A DNA stretch of 28,307 nt from JAHBVH01 sp034437715 (GTDB taxonomy: Bacteria > Chloroflexota > Anaerolineae > Caldilineales > Caldilineaceae). Location of the stretch: NCBI GenBank assembly GCA_034437715.1, contig DAOTTR010000047.1, forward strand, positions 1 to 28,307, read 5' to 3'. A program made the position numbers and the translations under genes. The notes under the pieces were generated by a model. The model did not search any database. It was not told the DNA's origin and saw only the letters and a program-made list of their open reading frames with translations. Position 1 is the stretch's first letter; each line of letters begins with the position of its first letter. Below, piece by piece: positions 15,260-22,173 of this stretch.

Positions 15260-16633
15260 ATGCCAGACACACTACGCTTGGTCGAAGGCAGCTATCTGCG
15301 GCGACCCGATATTCAACATATTATTCAACAGCTCTATAACCTGAATTGCGTCGAGGTGATCGGCTTTAGCAACATTGGCAAATCTGCCTTGCTGCGCATG
15401 GTGGCCCAAGCCGATGTCTGGACGCAAGAATTGGGCGAAGCTGGCAATGAGTTTTTGCCCATCTACATCGACTGCAATCGCATGTTGGAGATGAGCGATC
15501 ACGGTTTCTATGAGCTTGTGTTGCGCTGTTTGCAAGAAAGTAGTGCGCAACTGGCGGCCTTGCCCGAGTTGGTTGGCTCGTATGAAACGTTGGTGGCACC
15601 CACCAGCGAATTTCAGGTGCCATTGAGCTTTAATCGCGGCCTGACGGCTGTGTTGCAATCCACGCGGCGCAAGGTGATTCTGCTGCTGGATGAATTTGAC
15701 GAACCCTTTGCCCAGATTCATTCACGCGTTTTTCTCAATTTGCGCGCCCTTCGGGATCGCCACAAGACGAGCTTGACCTTTGTCACCGCCACCAGCCAAC
15801 CCTTGACCCAACAGCGCTCCGAAGATCATTGTGGCGAGTTTTGCGAACTGTTTAGCCATCAGGTCTGGTATCTGGCCCCGCTCACGCGGCCCGATGTGGA
15901 ACGCTTTGTGCGCGATTATATGACGGTTCATGATGTGGATTTTCACGCAGCGGACATTGATTTTATCTACGAATGGGCCGGTGGTCATCCGCGCCTGCTC
16001 GAAGGGGTTTGTCGTCTGTGGTCCAAGACCCTGGAAACGGCGCTTCCCACCGCTGATCCGCTGGAACGCTGGCAACTGCATCGCCAAGTCGCGCGCCAGT
16101 TGCGCACAGATGAAAATCTAGGCTTGGAATGTGCGAAAATCTGGGATAAATGTAGCGATGCCGAACAGACAGAATTGGTTGGCATCTTCAAAGCAGATCA
16201 ACCATCGGATCAAACGGTGTTGGCCCAATTGCTGCGCCAACATCTGCTCTTTAAGGTCGAAGGCAAAGCGCAGTTTTTCTGCCGCTTGATCTCGGAATAT
16301 GTACAGCGCCAAGCTGTCCATACACAGCCCGATACCAGCCCGCTATGGGTGGATCTGGCTAGTGGCGAAGTGTTGGTCAATGGCGTGGCGGTGGAAACCT
16401 TAACCAATTTGGAATATCGGCTCATGTTGTTGCTCTTTCAAAATCCCGAAAAGATCATTGATAAATATCAAATTGTCAGCCAGGTGTGGGGCGAGGCCTA
16501 TATTGATGAAGTCGATGACGCACGCATTGAAAAGCTGGTGAGCCGTCTGCGCCAAAAGATCGAGCAAGATGTGGGTGCGCCACGCTTTCTCACTACTGTG
16601 CGCGGGCGTGGATATAAGCTGAGTATGGCATAA
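15260..16633 (+). CDS. AAA ATPase fused to an OmpR/PhoB-type winged-helix domain
   Basis: The 457-residue protein couples an NTPase to a DNA-binding output domain. The N-terminal ATPase has a Walker A at 35-42 (GFSNIGKS) and Walker B at about 139-147 (VILLLDEFDEP), resembling Orc/Cdc6-like or STAND-type ATPases. A middle helical region contains FIYEWAGGHPRLLEGVCR, typical of this group. The last ~100 residues form a transcriptional-regulator C-terminal wHTH: LTNLEYRLMLLLFQNPEKI, the recognition segment VDDARIEKLVSRLRQKIE and the wing TVRGRGYKL. No receiver domain is present, so nucleotide binding or a partner presumably controls it. A GTG at 15206 is an alternative start; the ATG at 15260 fits the domain edge but lacks a clear ribosome site. 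Confidence 0.82.
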   Translation: MPDTLRLVEGSYLRRPDIQHIIQQLYNLNCVEVIGFSNIGKSALLRMVAQADVWTQELGEAGNEFLPIYIDCNRMLEMSDHGFYELVLRCLQESSAQLAALPELVGSYETLVAPTSEFQVPLSFNRGLTAVLQSTRRKVILLLDEFDEPFAQIHSRVFLNLRALRDRHKTSLTFVTATSQPLTQQRSEDHCGEFCELFSHQVWYLAPLTRPDVERFVRDYMTVHDVDFHAADIDFIYEWAGGHPRLLEGVCRLWSKTLETALPTADPLERWQLHRQVARQLRTDENLGLECAKIWDKCSDAEQTELVGIFKADQPSDQTVLAQLLRQHLLFKVEGKAQFFCRLISEYVQRQAVHTQPDTSPLWVDLASGEVLVNGVAVETLTNLEYRLMLLLFQNPEKIIDKYQIVSQVWGEAYIDEVDDARIEKLVSRLRQKIEQDVGAPRFLTTVRGRGYKLSMA

Positions 16634-16712
16634 ATGCGCTGCCCGCAAAAGACGGTGCTAGCGGCCAACGCCCGCTGACGTGGTGGCTGCGCGATACTTT
16701 TTATGCTATAAA

Positions 16713-16730
16713 TTGTGCAGATTTGCACAA
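16713..16730. promoter_or_regulatory. Palindrome directly upstream of the 16738 promoter
   Basis: Perfect 7-bp arms TTGTGCA and TGCACAA with a 4-nt centre end 7 bp before the -35 box. The position is typical for an activator or repressor site. The neighbouring wHTH ATPase gene is an obvious but untested candidate for the binding protein. Confidence 0.45.
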
Positions 16731-16737
16731 CCAAAAT

Positions 16738-16766
16738 TTGGGTCTTATCTAAAACGGGGCTATACT
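16738..16766 (+). promoter_or_regulatory. Sigma70-type promoter of the PH-like membrane protein gene
   Basis: The -35 box TTGGGT (16738-16743), a 17-nt spacer and the -10 box TATACT (16761-16766) form a good promoter. Transcription would begin near 16773, giving a leader of about 155 nt before the ATG at 16928. Confidence 0.55.
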
Positions 16767-16847
16767 ACAATTAGAGAAACGGTAGCTCACAGGATTCTCC
16801 ACCAGTGAGTTTATATACCTATTTAGCCACTGTGGCGGGCATTGATG

Positions 16848-16873
16848 GCTACTGTTTGCCGCTACTGTTTGCC
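16848..16873. repeat. Exact 13-bp tandem duplication in a leader
   Basis: GCTACTGTTTGCC occurs twice head-to-tail (16848-16860 and 16861-16873). It lies inside the untranslated leader of the 16928 gene. It looks like a recent duplication; no function is evident. The rest of the gap 16634-16927 holds only the promoter and palindrome listed separately. Confidence 0.75.
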
Positions 16874-16927
16874 ACGGTGATGTAGCTTGGTATCTGGCTA
16901 CGCGTCATTCAGTGAGGAGCAATAATT

Positions 16928-17521
16928 ATGGCAGATGTTGCCCAAATGGTGAATCCCTCGACCGAAGCGGCGTTGACTACCGATAGTCAACCGATCGAAA
17001 CGAACAAAATTATTTTTACGGGCACACAGCGTAATATGGCGGTTGGCGTTGCCATGTTTGCCACGGCGGCGCTGGCCTTTTCCATGGATTTAACCCATAC
17101 CTTCTTTGCCGAAGCCGTGGCGTGGACCTTTGTGCTGTGGGGCATCTTGTTCATCTATGGTAGCTTGCTCGATGTCTATCAGAGCTATGAAGTGACCGAT
17201 GAGGCCTTGATCATTCGCAATCCGGTGCGCTTTTTGTTGCCCACCAAAGTTTGGGAATGGGGCAATATTCAGCGCATGGATGTGCAGGTCAACCGGAACG
17301 ATGCCGAATACCAAGATGCCACGCTCAAAGTGCATTATCAGCAATCCGGTGAATTGACGATTGAGCGCGAGGATCGGGTCTATGATCCCGAATTGGTACG
17401 CTTGATCATCGAGCGTGCTGGTTTGCGGCCTGTGGAAAAGACGAATCCAACCAATTTGTTGCAATTGCCCAAAACCAAAGCCACCTATATTTGGAATAAG
17501 ACAGGTCGCATGGCTGCCTAA
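16928..17521 (+). CDS. Two-helix membrane protein with bacterial PH-like domain
   Basis: This 197-residue protein has a polar N-terminus, two transmembrane helices (about 37-55 and 61-80) and a cytosolic strand-rich segment at about 87-155. The order of that segment (SYEVTDEALIIRNPVRFLLPTKVWEWGNIQRMDVQ, then LKVHYQQSGELTIER) matches bacterial PH-like domains found after two helices. The molecular function of the family is poorly known; envelope stress or membrane organisation is a common guess. GAGGAG at 16914-16919, 8 nt before the ATG, fixes the start. The gene has its own promoter, long leader and a terminator, so it appears monocistronic. Confidence 0.7.
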   Translation: MADVAQMVNPSTEAALTTDSQPIETNKIIFTGTQRNMAVGVAMFATAALAFSMDLTHTFFAEAVAWTFVLWGILFIYGSLLDVYQSYEVTDEALIIRNPVRFLLPTKVWEWGNIQRMDVQVNRNDAEYQDATLKVHYQQSGELTIEREDRVYDPELVRLIIERAGLRPVEKTNPTNLLQLPKTKATYIWNKTGRMAA

Positions 17522-17568
17522 TGGTTGTGATTTATGCCTGGCACGTTGTAACAGCCTGAATTCTTCCC

Positions 17569-17607
17569 AAGCCACAGCTTCGTTTTGCGTGAACTGTGGC
17601 TTTTTTT
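17569..17607 (+). terminator. Rho-independent terminator after the PH-like gene
   Basis: A 9-bp stem AAGCCACAG/CTGTGGCTT (17569-17577 and 17594-17602) with a 16-nt loop is followed by an uninterrupted T run to 17607. It begins 48 nt after the stop codon at 17521 and lies ahead of the Nudix gene. Confidence 0.75.
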
Positions 17608-17641
17608 ATTTCTTCAGTCACTGTACACAGGAGTAACTTGG

Positions 17642-18412
17642 ATGAGCGCGTTCGAACATACCATCAATAATTTTGGCGGTGTCATCATCGATCCCAATGC
17701 CCTCCCCGCCACGTTGGAAGAGTTCAAGCAAGGTCTGCAAGCCTCACTCGCCGCTTGGGGGCAAGAGGATCTGCGTTTGGTCTGGTTGGAATTGCCTATT
17801 GCCAAAGCCGCTTTTATTCCCTTTGCCGTGGAGCAGGGTTTTATCTTTCACCACAGCGTAGCCGAACAGGCGACGCTAGTCTACCGCTTGCGACCGAACG
17901 CGTTTATTCCCGCCTATGCATCGCACTATATCGGCGTGGGCGGCGTTGTGATCAATGACAAAAATGAGCTGCTGGTCGTCTGTGAACGCTACCATCGCAT
18001 TGATCGCCCGCGCTTCTACAAGCTACCAGGCGGCATGGTAGACAAGGACGAGCACCTGGGCGACGCGGTCGTGCGCGAAGTGTTTGAAGAGACTGGCGTG
18101 CGCGCCAAATTTGAATCGCTGGTCTGCTTCCGCCATTGGCACCAAGCGCGGTTTGGTAAATCGGACATCTATTTTATCTGCCGCTTGTCGCCGCTCAGCA
18201 CCGACATTGTGAAGAGTGAAGAAGAGATCGCCGAGTGCTTGTGGATGCCGGTGGATGAATATCTGGGGATGGAGAGCGTGAGCCCTTTCAACAAAGCGAT
18301 TGTGCGCGCCGCGATCTCCTCCCGCGGCATTGGCACCACCTGGATCGACGGCCACGGCACGCCCAAAACCCACGAATTTTATATGCCCTTTGAAGCGTCC
18401 GAAGGCGCGTAA
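17642..18412 (+). CDS. Nudix hydrolase with N-terminal pre-Nudix domain (NUDT6-like)
   Basis: The 256-residue protein joins an N-terminal ~90-residue alpha/beta 'pre-Nudix' domain (LRLVWLELPIAKAAFIPFAVEQGFIFHHS) to a Nudix hydrolase domain. This arrangement is known from eukaryotic NUDT6 and plant Nudix proteins. The Nudix box is intact at 131-153 (G-x5-E-x7-REVFEETGV, with the metal-binding E146, E149 and E150). Members hydrolyse nucleoside diphosphates linked to another group, such as ADP-ribose, NADH or CoA derivatives; the substrate here is unknown. AGGAG at 17628-17632, 9 nt before the ATG, supports the start. The frame is open further upstream only through the terminator region. Confidence 0.88.
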   Translation: MSAFEHTINNFGGVIIDPNALPATLEEFKQGLQASLAAWGQEDLRLVWLELPIAKAAFIPFAVEQGFIFHHSVAEQATLVYRLRPNAFIPAYASHYIGVGGVVINDKNELLVVCERYHRIDRPRFYKLPGGMVDKDEHLGDAVVREVFEETGVRAKFESLVCFRHWHQARFGKSDIYFICRLSPLSTDIVKSEEEIAECLWMPVDEYLGMESVSPFNKAIVRAAISSRGIGTTWIDGHGTPKTHEFYMPFEASEGA

Positions 18413-18553
18413 AACAGTAGTCTGTCACTAGCCGATTCCCCAACTCGGTACCCATATCAGTCAGGGTGTACGCAATTTTTCTACCGCAGCATGGATAGAC
18501 GATCAATCATCACCGAGAAAACTGCCTACATTCGCCAAACAAAGGAACCTATC

Positions 18554-19759
18554 ATGTCCAAACCGATTACGATTCAAGATGTACAAGTGATCACGACCCA
18601 GCCTAGCTCGCAGCGCCTGGTGATCGTCAAGGTGATCACGTCGGAGCCGGGGCTCTATGGCCTGGGTTGCGCCACCTTTACCCAACGCTTTCATGCCGTC
18701 GTGACGGCCATTGAAAAACACCTCAAGCCCTTTGCCATCGGGCGTGATGTGGCGCGCATTGAAGAATTTTATCGCATGGCGACGGTCCATAGTTACTGGC
18801 GCAATGGCCCGGTGTTGAACAACGCCATCTCAGGCATCGATCAGGCGTTGTGGGATATTAAGGGCAAGCTGGCCAACATGCCGGTCTATGAATTGTTGGG
18901 GGGCAAATGCCGCGAGGCGGCGGCTTGCTATGCCCATGCCGATGGCCGCGAGCCCAAGGAAATTGAAGATAGCGTCCGCAAGTACATGGCAGAAGGCTAT
19001 CACTACATTCGCGTCCAAGCGGGTGGCTATGGTGGGCGTGGCGCACAGGATCGCAAGCCCGAGGGCGCGCCAGCGGGTGCCTATTATGATCCCAAGCATT
19101 ACATGCGCGCCGCTCTGCAAGCGCTTGATCATGTGCGCAGCACCGTGGGCGAAGAGGTGGAAATCTTGCACGATATTCACGAACGCCTTGCGCCCATCGA
19201 CGCCGTGCAATTTGCCAAAGATGTCGAGAAATTTAAGCTCTTTTTCTTAGAAGACGCCCTGGCTCCCGAAGACAACGCCTGGTTTGAGCGTATTCGCCAA
19301 CAGTGCGCGACGCCGTTGGCCATGGGTGAACTCTACAACAATCCCCAAGAGTGGCAATATGTGGTGGAAAATCGGCTCATCGATTTCATCCGTATGCATG
19401 TGAGCCAGATGGGTGGCATTACGCCGGCCCGTGCTGTCACGCTCTTTGCCAACATGTACAATATTCGCACCGCCTGGCACGGCCCCGGCGATACGTCGCC
19501 GGTCGGTCACGCGGCCAATTTGCACCTGGATCTCTGGGCCCCGAACTTTGGCGTGCAGGAATGGTGCCGCTTCTCGGAAGTTTTCTATGAGATCTTCCCG
19601 GGGCTGCCCGAAGTGCGCAATGGCTATATGTACCCGAATGACAAGCCCGGCCTGGGCATCGACATCAACGAAGAATTGGCTGCCAAGTATCCGTGCCAAG
19701 ACTTCGTCGATGAGTGGACCCAAACACGCTGGCCCGATGGCAGCCCGGCCCGCCCGTAA
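18554..19759 (+). CDS. Mannonate-dehydratase-like enolase superfamily enzyme (ManD/RspA group)
   Basis: This 401-residue member of the mandelate racemase/enolase superfamily closely follows the ManD pattern. The metal ligands are D207 (HDIHER), E233 (FLEDAL) and E259 (MGELYNN). Catalytic candidates are H209, H309 (AWHGPGDTSPVG), R153 and the GGYG tyrosine; the C-terminal LHLDLWAPNFGVQEW is typical of the group. Characterised members dehydrate D-mannonate and/or D-gluconate to 2-keto-3-deoxygluconate, while others have little activity and were annotated as RspA. AAAGGA at 18541-18546 fixes the ATG at 18554. Its product would feed, after phosphorylation, into the KDPG aldolase encoded at 2862. 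It is the last ordinary gene before the accessory region. Confidence 0.88.
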   Translation: MSKPITIQDVQVITTQPSSQRLVIVKVITSEPGLYGLGCATFTQRFHAVVTAIEKHLKPFAIGRDVARIEEFYRMATVHSYWRNGPVLNNAISGIDQALWDIKGKLANMPVYELLGGKCREAAACYAHADGREPKEIEDSVRKYMAEGYHYIRVQAGGYGGRGAQDRKPEGAPAGAYYDPKHYMRAALQALDHVRSTVGEEVEILHDIHERLAPIDAVQFAKDVEKFKLFFLEDALAPEDNAWFERIRQQCATPLAMGELYNNPQEWQYVVENRLIDFIRMHVSQMGGITPARAVTLFANMYNIRTAWHGPGDTSPVGHAANLHLDLWAPNFGVQEWCRFSEVFYEIFPGLPEVRNGYMYPNDKPGLGIDINEELAAKYPCQDFVDEWTQTRWPDGSPARP

Positions 19760-19769
19760 CGATTACTGC

Positions 19770-19871
19770 AAAAGAACACATCTATACTGAGCAGCGCCAT
19801 AAAGCACCATTTTTTACACGAGTAACAATGTACTTATGTGCTGCTGCGGAGCATAACAGATGTGTTCTTTT
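19770..19871. repeat. 102-bp inverted-repeat element holding repeat copy B
   Basis: Perfect 14-bp inverted ends AAAAGAACACATCT (19770-19783) and AGATGTGTTCTTTT (19858-19871) enclose 19789-19851. That inner part is, on the minus strand, a second copy of the repeat at 11451-11512. The whole could fold into one long imperfect hairpin. It starts 10 bp after the mannonate-dehydratase-like gene and marks the left edge of the AT-rich accessory region. It may be a non-autonomous mobile element or a structured terminator-like RNA; no target duplication is obvious. Confidence 0.7.
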
Positions 19872-19893
19872 CTATCTGCTATAGCACAAGTGT

Positions 19894-19922
19894 TTGTTGA
19901 AATTTGCATCCTTGGGTACAAT
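19894..19922 (+). promoter_or_regulatory. Possible promoter giving a leaderless methyltransferase mRNA
   Basis: A -10 box TACAAT (19917-19922) lies 17 nt after a weak -35 TTGTTG (19894-19899). Transcription would start at about 19929, which is the A of the methyltransferase ATG. There is no ribosome binding site in front of that ATG, consistent with a leaderless transcript. Confidence 0.4.
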
Positions 19923-19928
19923 AAAGCC

Positions 19929-20999
19929 ATGGAAGATCACATTACCACCTATGGGAAAATTGTACACCAGGATTCTGTCGAATATATGGCACAGGCGCTT
20001 AGCGATGAGTCGGTTGACTTGATTTTCACAAGTCCGCCTTTCGCTTTGTTGCGCAAAAAAGACTATGGTAATGTCGCAGAATATGCGTATGTTGAATGGT
20101 TTGAACAGTTTGCTCAACAATTTTATCGCATTTTAAAGCCAACTGGCTCACTTGTGATTGATATTGGCGGTTCATGGATGCCTGGACAGCCGACCAGGAG
20201 CCTTTACCATTTTGAACTACTACTCATGTTATGCCGCAAGTATAATTTTTTTCTAGCACAAGAATTTTATTGGTGGAATCCGGCCAAATTGCCCACGCCA
20301 GCGGAATGGGTCAATGTCAGGCGTATCCGCGTAAAAGATGGTGTAAATTGCGTTTTTTGGCTTTCAAAGACGCCGTGGCCTAAGGCCAGTAACCGACGTG
20401 TGCTTGTCCCCTATTCTGATTCTATGCATGAACTCTTGAAGAATGGGTATGAGGCAAAACTGCGTCCTAGCGGACATGATATTAGTGAAAAGTTTGGCGT
20501 AGACAATGGTGGGGCTATTCCACCGAATTTAATCGCTATTCCTAATACAGAAAGTAATTCTTATTACCTTCGTTACTGTCGTGAACGTAATATAAAACCG
20601 CATCCGGCTAGATTCCCAGCCAAATTGCCTGAGTACTTTATTCGGATGTTGACTGACAAAGGCGATTTTGTTTTCGATCCATTTGGGGGCAGCTGTGTAA
20701 CTGGCGAAGTGAGTGAGCGTTTGCAGCGTCAGTGGGTTTGCTGTGAGGTTGTAGAAGAATATATAGAAGGCGCGAAAGGAAGATTTAATAGTCACGCTAT
20801 CAGCAATGAAAACAGTGGCGATGCTGAATACTACAAGATCTACAATTCGTCGGCGCTCTGGCATAATGACACTGAAGATAATTCAACTTCAATTGCCATG
20901 AATGGTGGTCAAAGTCGGCCTGAGCCTGCTTCTCCTACGGATGACAAGCTTGATGAGCATGATCTTATACCCAATTCACAATTAGGCCTTTTTGATTGA
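19929..20999 (+). CDS. Site-specific DNA methyltransferase (beta class, N4-cytosine or N6-adenine)
   Basis: The 356-residue amino-methyltransferase has its catalytic motif IV TSPPF at 34-38, before the AdoMet-binding motif I FDPFGGSCVTG at 249-259; this order defines the beta class. SPP-type motifs are more usual in N4-cytosine enzymes, but the base cannot be fixed from sequence. The region between the motifs (WWNPAKLPTPAEWVNVRRIRVKDG) is probably part of the target-recognition surface. The ~70-residue C-terminal tail is hydrophilic and Ser/Asp-rich. The ATG at 19929 is chosen over upstream codons because similarity begins there. It is visibly AT-rich and stands 23 nt upstream of a disrupted HNH endonuclease gene, together forming a type II-like restriction-modification pair. 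Confidence 0.88.
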   Translation: MEDHITTYGKIVHQDSVEYMAQALSDESVDLIFTSPPFALLRKKDYGNVAEYAYVEWFEQFAQQFYRILKPTGSLVIDIGGSWMPGQPTRSLYHFELLLMLCRKYNFFLAQEFYWWNPAKLPTPAEWVNVRRIRVKDGVNCVFWLSKTPWPKASNRRVLVPYSDSMHELLKNGYEAKLRPSGHDISEKFGVDNGGAIPPNLIAIPNTESNSYYLRYCRERNIKPHPARFPAKLPEYFIRMLTDKGDFVFDPFGGSCVTGEVSERLQRQWVCCEVVEEYIEGAKGRFNSHAISNENSGDAEYYKIYNSSALWHNDTEDNSTSIAMNGGQSRPEPASPTDDKLDEHDLIPNSQLGLFD

Positions 21000-21022
21000 A
21001 CTAAAAGAATCGGTATTCCTTT

Positions 21023-22113
21023 ATGCCTGCATTAACTGCGCCACAAATTGTCAAGGCCATCATCAATGCGCTAGATGAAAGTAATGCCTCCTCGATTCTT
21101 CTATCAACGATGCAAGGCAATCCAAGACGCTTTGTCGTTCAGCATGGCAGCAATACCTTTGAACTATGGATTTATATTTGGACGTTAACGCATGGTGGTG
21201 GCGCGGCAAGACCACAAGATGAGTATCGCATTCAGCTAACCGGGGTGCAAGCGCCACTAGAGCTAAACCCACGCGGTCACACTTTGTTACTTGGGTATGA
21301 ACCTACGATTCAATGCTTTGCTGGCTTTGATCTCAGTAAGCATAAATTCTTCTCAACACGCTCACCATCGATTCAAATCCCGATAACAACACTCCATGAT
21401 GCGTTACAATACGGTTTTTCATTTACGACAAAAGGCAATGATGAAATCGCTATCGGTATTCGCCCAGACCAGTTTCTTGCCTATTGTTTGAATGCTGAGG
21501 TGTTTCATCGAGAAGGTGCCAACGCACAGATGGTTGATTTACTAACGCGTGCATCCTCAATGGAAACGATTAGCCAAATAGAAGTAGAAGAAGTCACGCC
21601 AGAACGTGAGCGAATTATCCGCGAAGTATCAAAGATCGCGCGCGATTCTAGCTTTCGGCGGAAAGTGATTCATGCCTATGATCGACGCTGTGCAGTAACC
21701 AGAATCCAATTGCGTTTGATTGAGGCTGCACATATTCTTCCTGTCGGGGCGGAAGGCAGCACCGATTTGGTTACCAATGGTATTTGTCTATCGCCTACGT
21801 ATCATCGCGCCTTTGACCGCGCTTTAATTTACTTGGATGAGTCAATGAAAATGCAACTAAGTGTCTGTCCAAGAATAACATAGATGATTTTAGACAGATT
21901 TACTCGGGTAACATCACGTAAATTAGCTACTTTATTTTTGGACATACCCTAAATCCTGTTAAAGAACAAGAATTGATTGCGAGTGGGCTGGATGGCGGCT
22001 TAGATGACTTTAAAACTTATCTTAATACGCGAATCCATTTGCCTGCCGATAAAGCACTGTGGCCGCGCCTAGAGTATATCAAAACGGCAAATTTGTTCCG
22101 TAGCATTAGATAA
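21023..22113 (+). pseudogene. HNH restriction-type endonuclease gene split by a small transposon
   Basis: The first 279 codons encode an N-terminal domain of unknown fold (about 1-190, possibly a DNA-sensing or specificity domain) and an HNH nuclease module: H237 (EAAHILP), N252 (TNGICLS) and H261 (YHRAFDR). After Leu279 (codon 21857-21859) an 89-90 bp insertion adds seven foreign codons and a stop at 21881-21883. The remaining 53 codons (21952-22110, NPVKEQELIASGLDGG onward to LFRSIR) are intact up to TAA 22111-22113. Excising the insert plus one target copy restores a continuous 332-residue frame. The truncated product still has the HNH residues but loses its last helices, so activity is doubtful. 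It is the likely restriction partner of the methyltransferase just upstream. Confidence 0.85.
21861..21949. mobile_element. MITE-like non-autonomous insertion in the HNH gene
   Basis: The insert is 89 bp with terminal inverted repeats matching at 18 of 23 positions: the left end begins GTGTCTGTCCAAGAATAA and the right end, reversed, begins GGGTATGTCCAAAAATAA. It is flanked by a TAA (21858-21860 and 21950-21952), which may be read as a 3-bp or a 2-bp TA duplication. No reading frame fits inside, so a transposase must act in trans. TA targets suggest IS630/Tc1-type enzymes, and TNA or TA targets also occur in some IS5-family groups. The clean restoration of the host frame on removal is the strongest evidence. 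Confidence 0.85.
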
Positions 22114-22173
22114 CGTTTGCCCCATTTCTTCGACGAAGACGACAACAGATTGCAACAAAAAACAATTTCCTAT

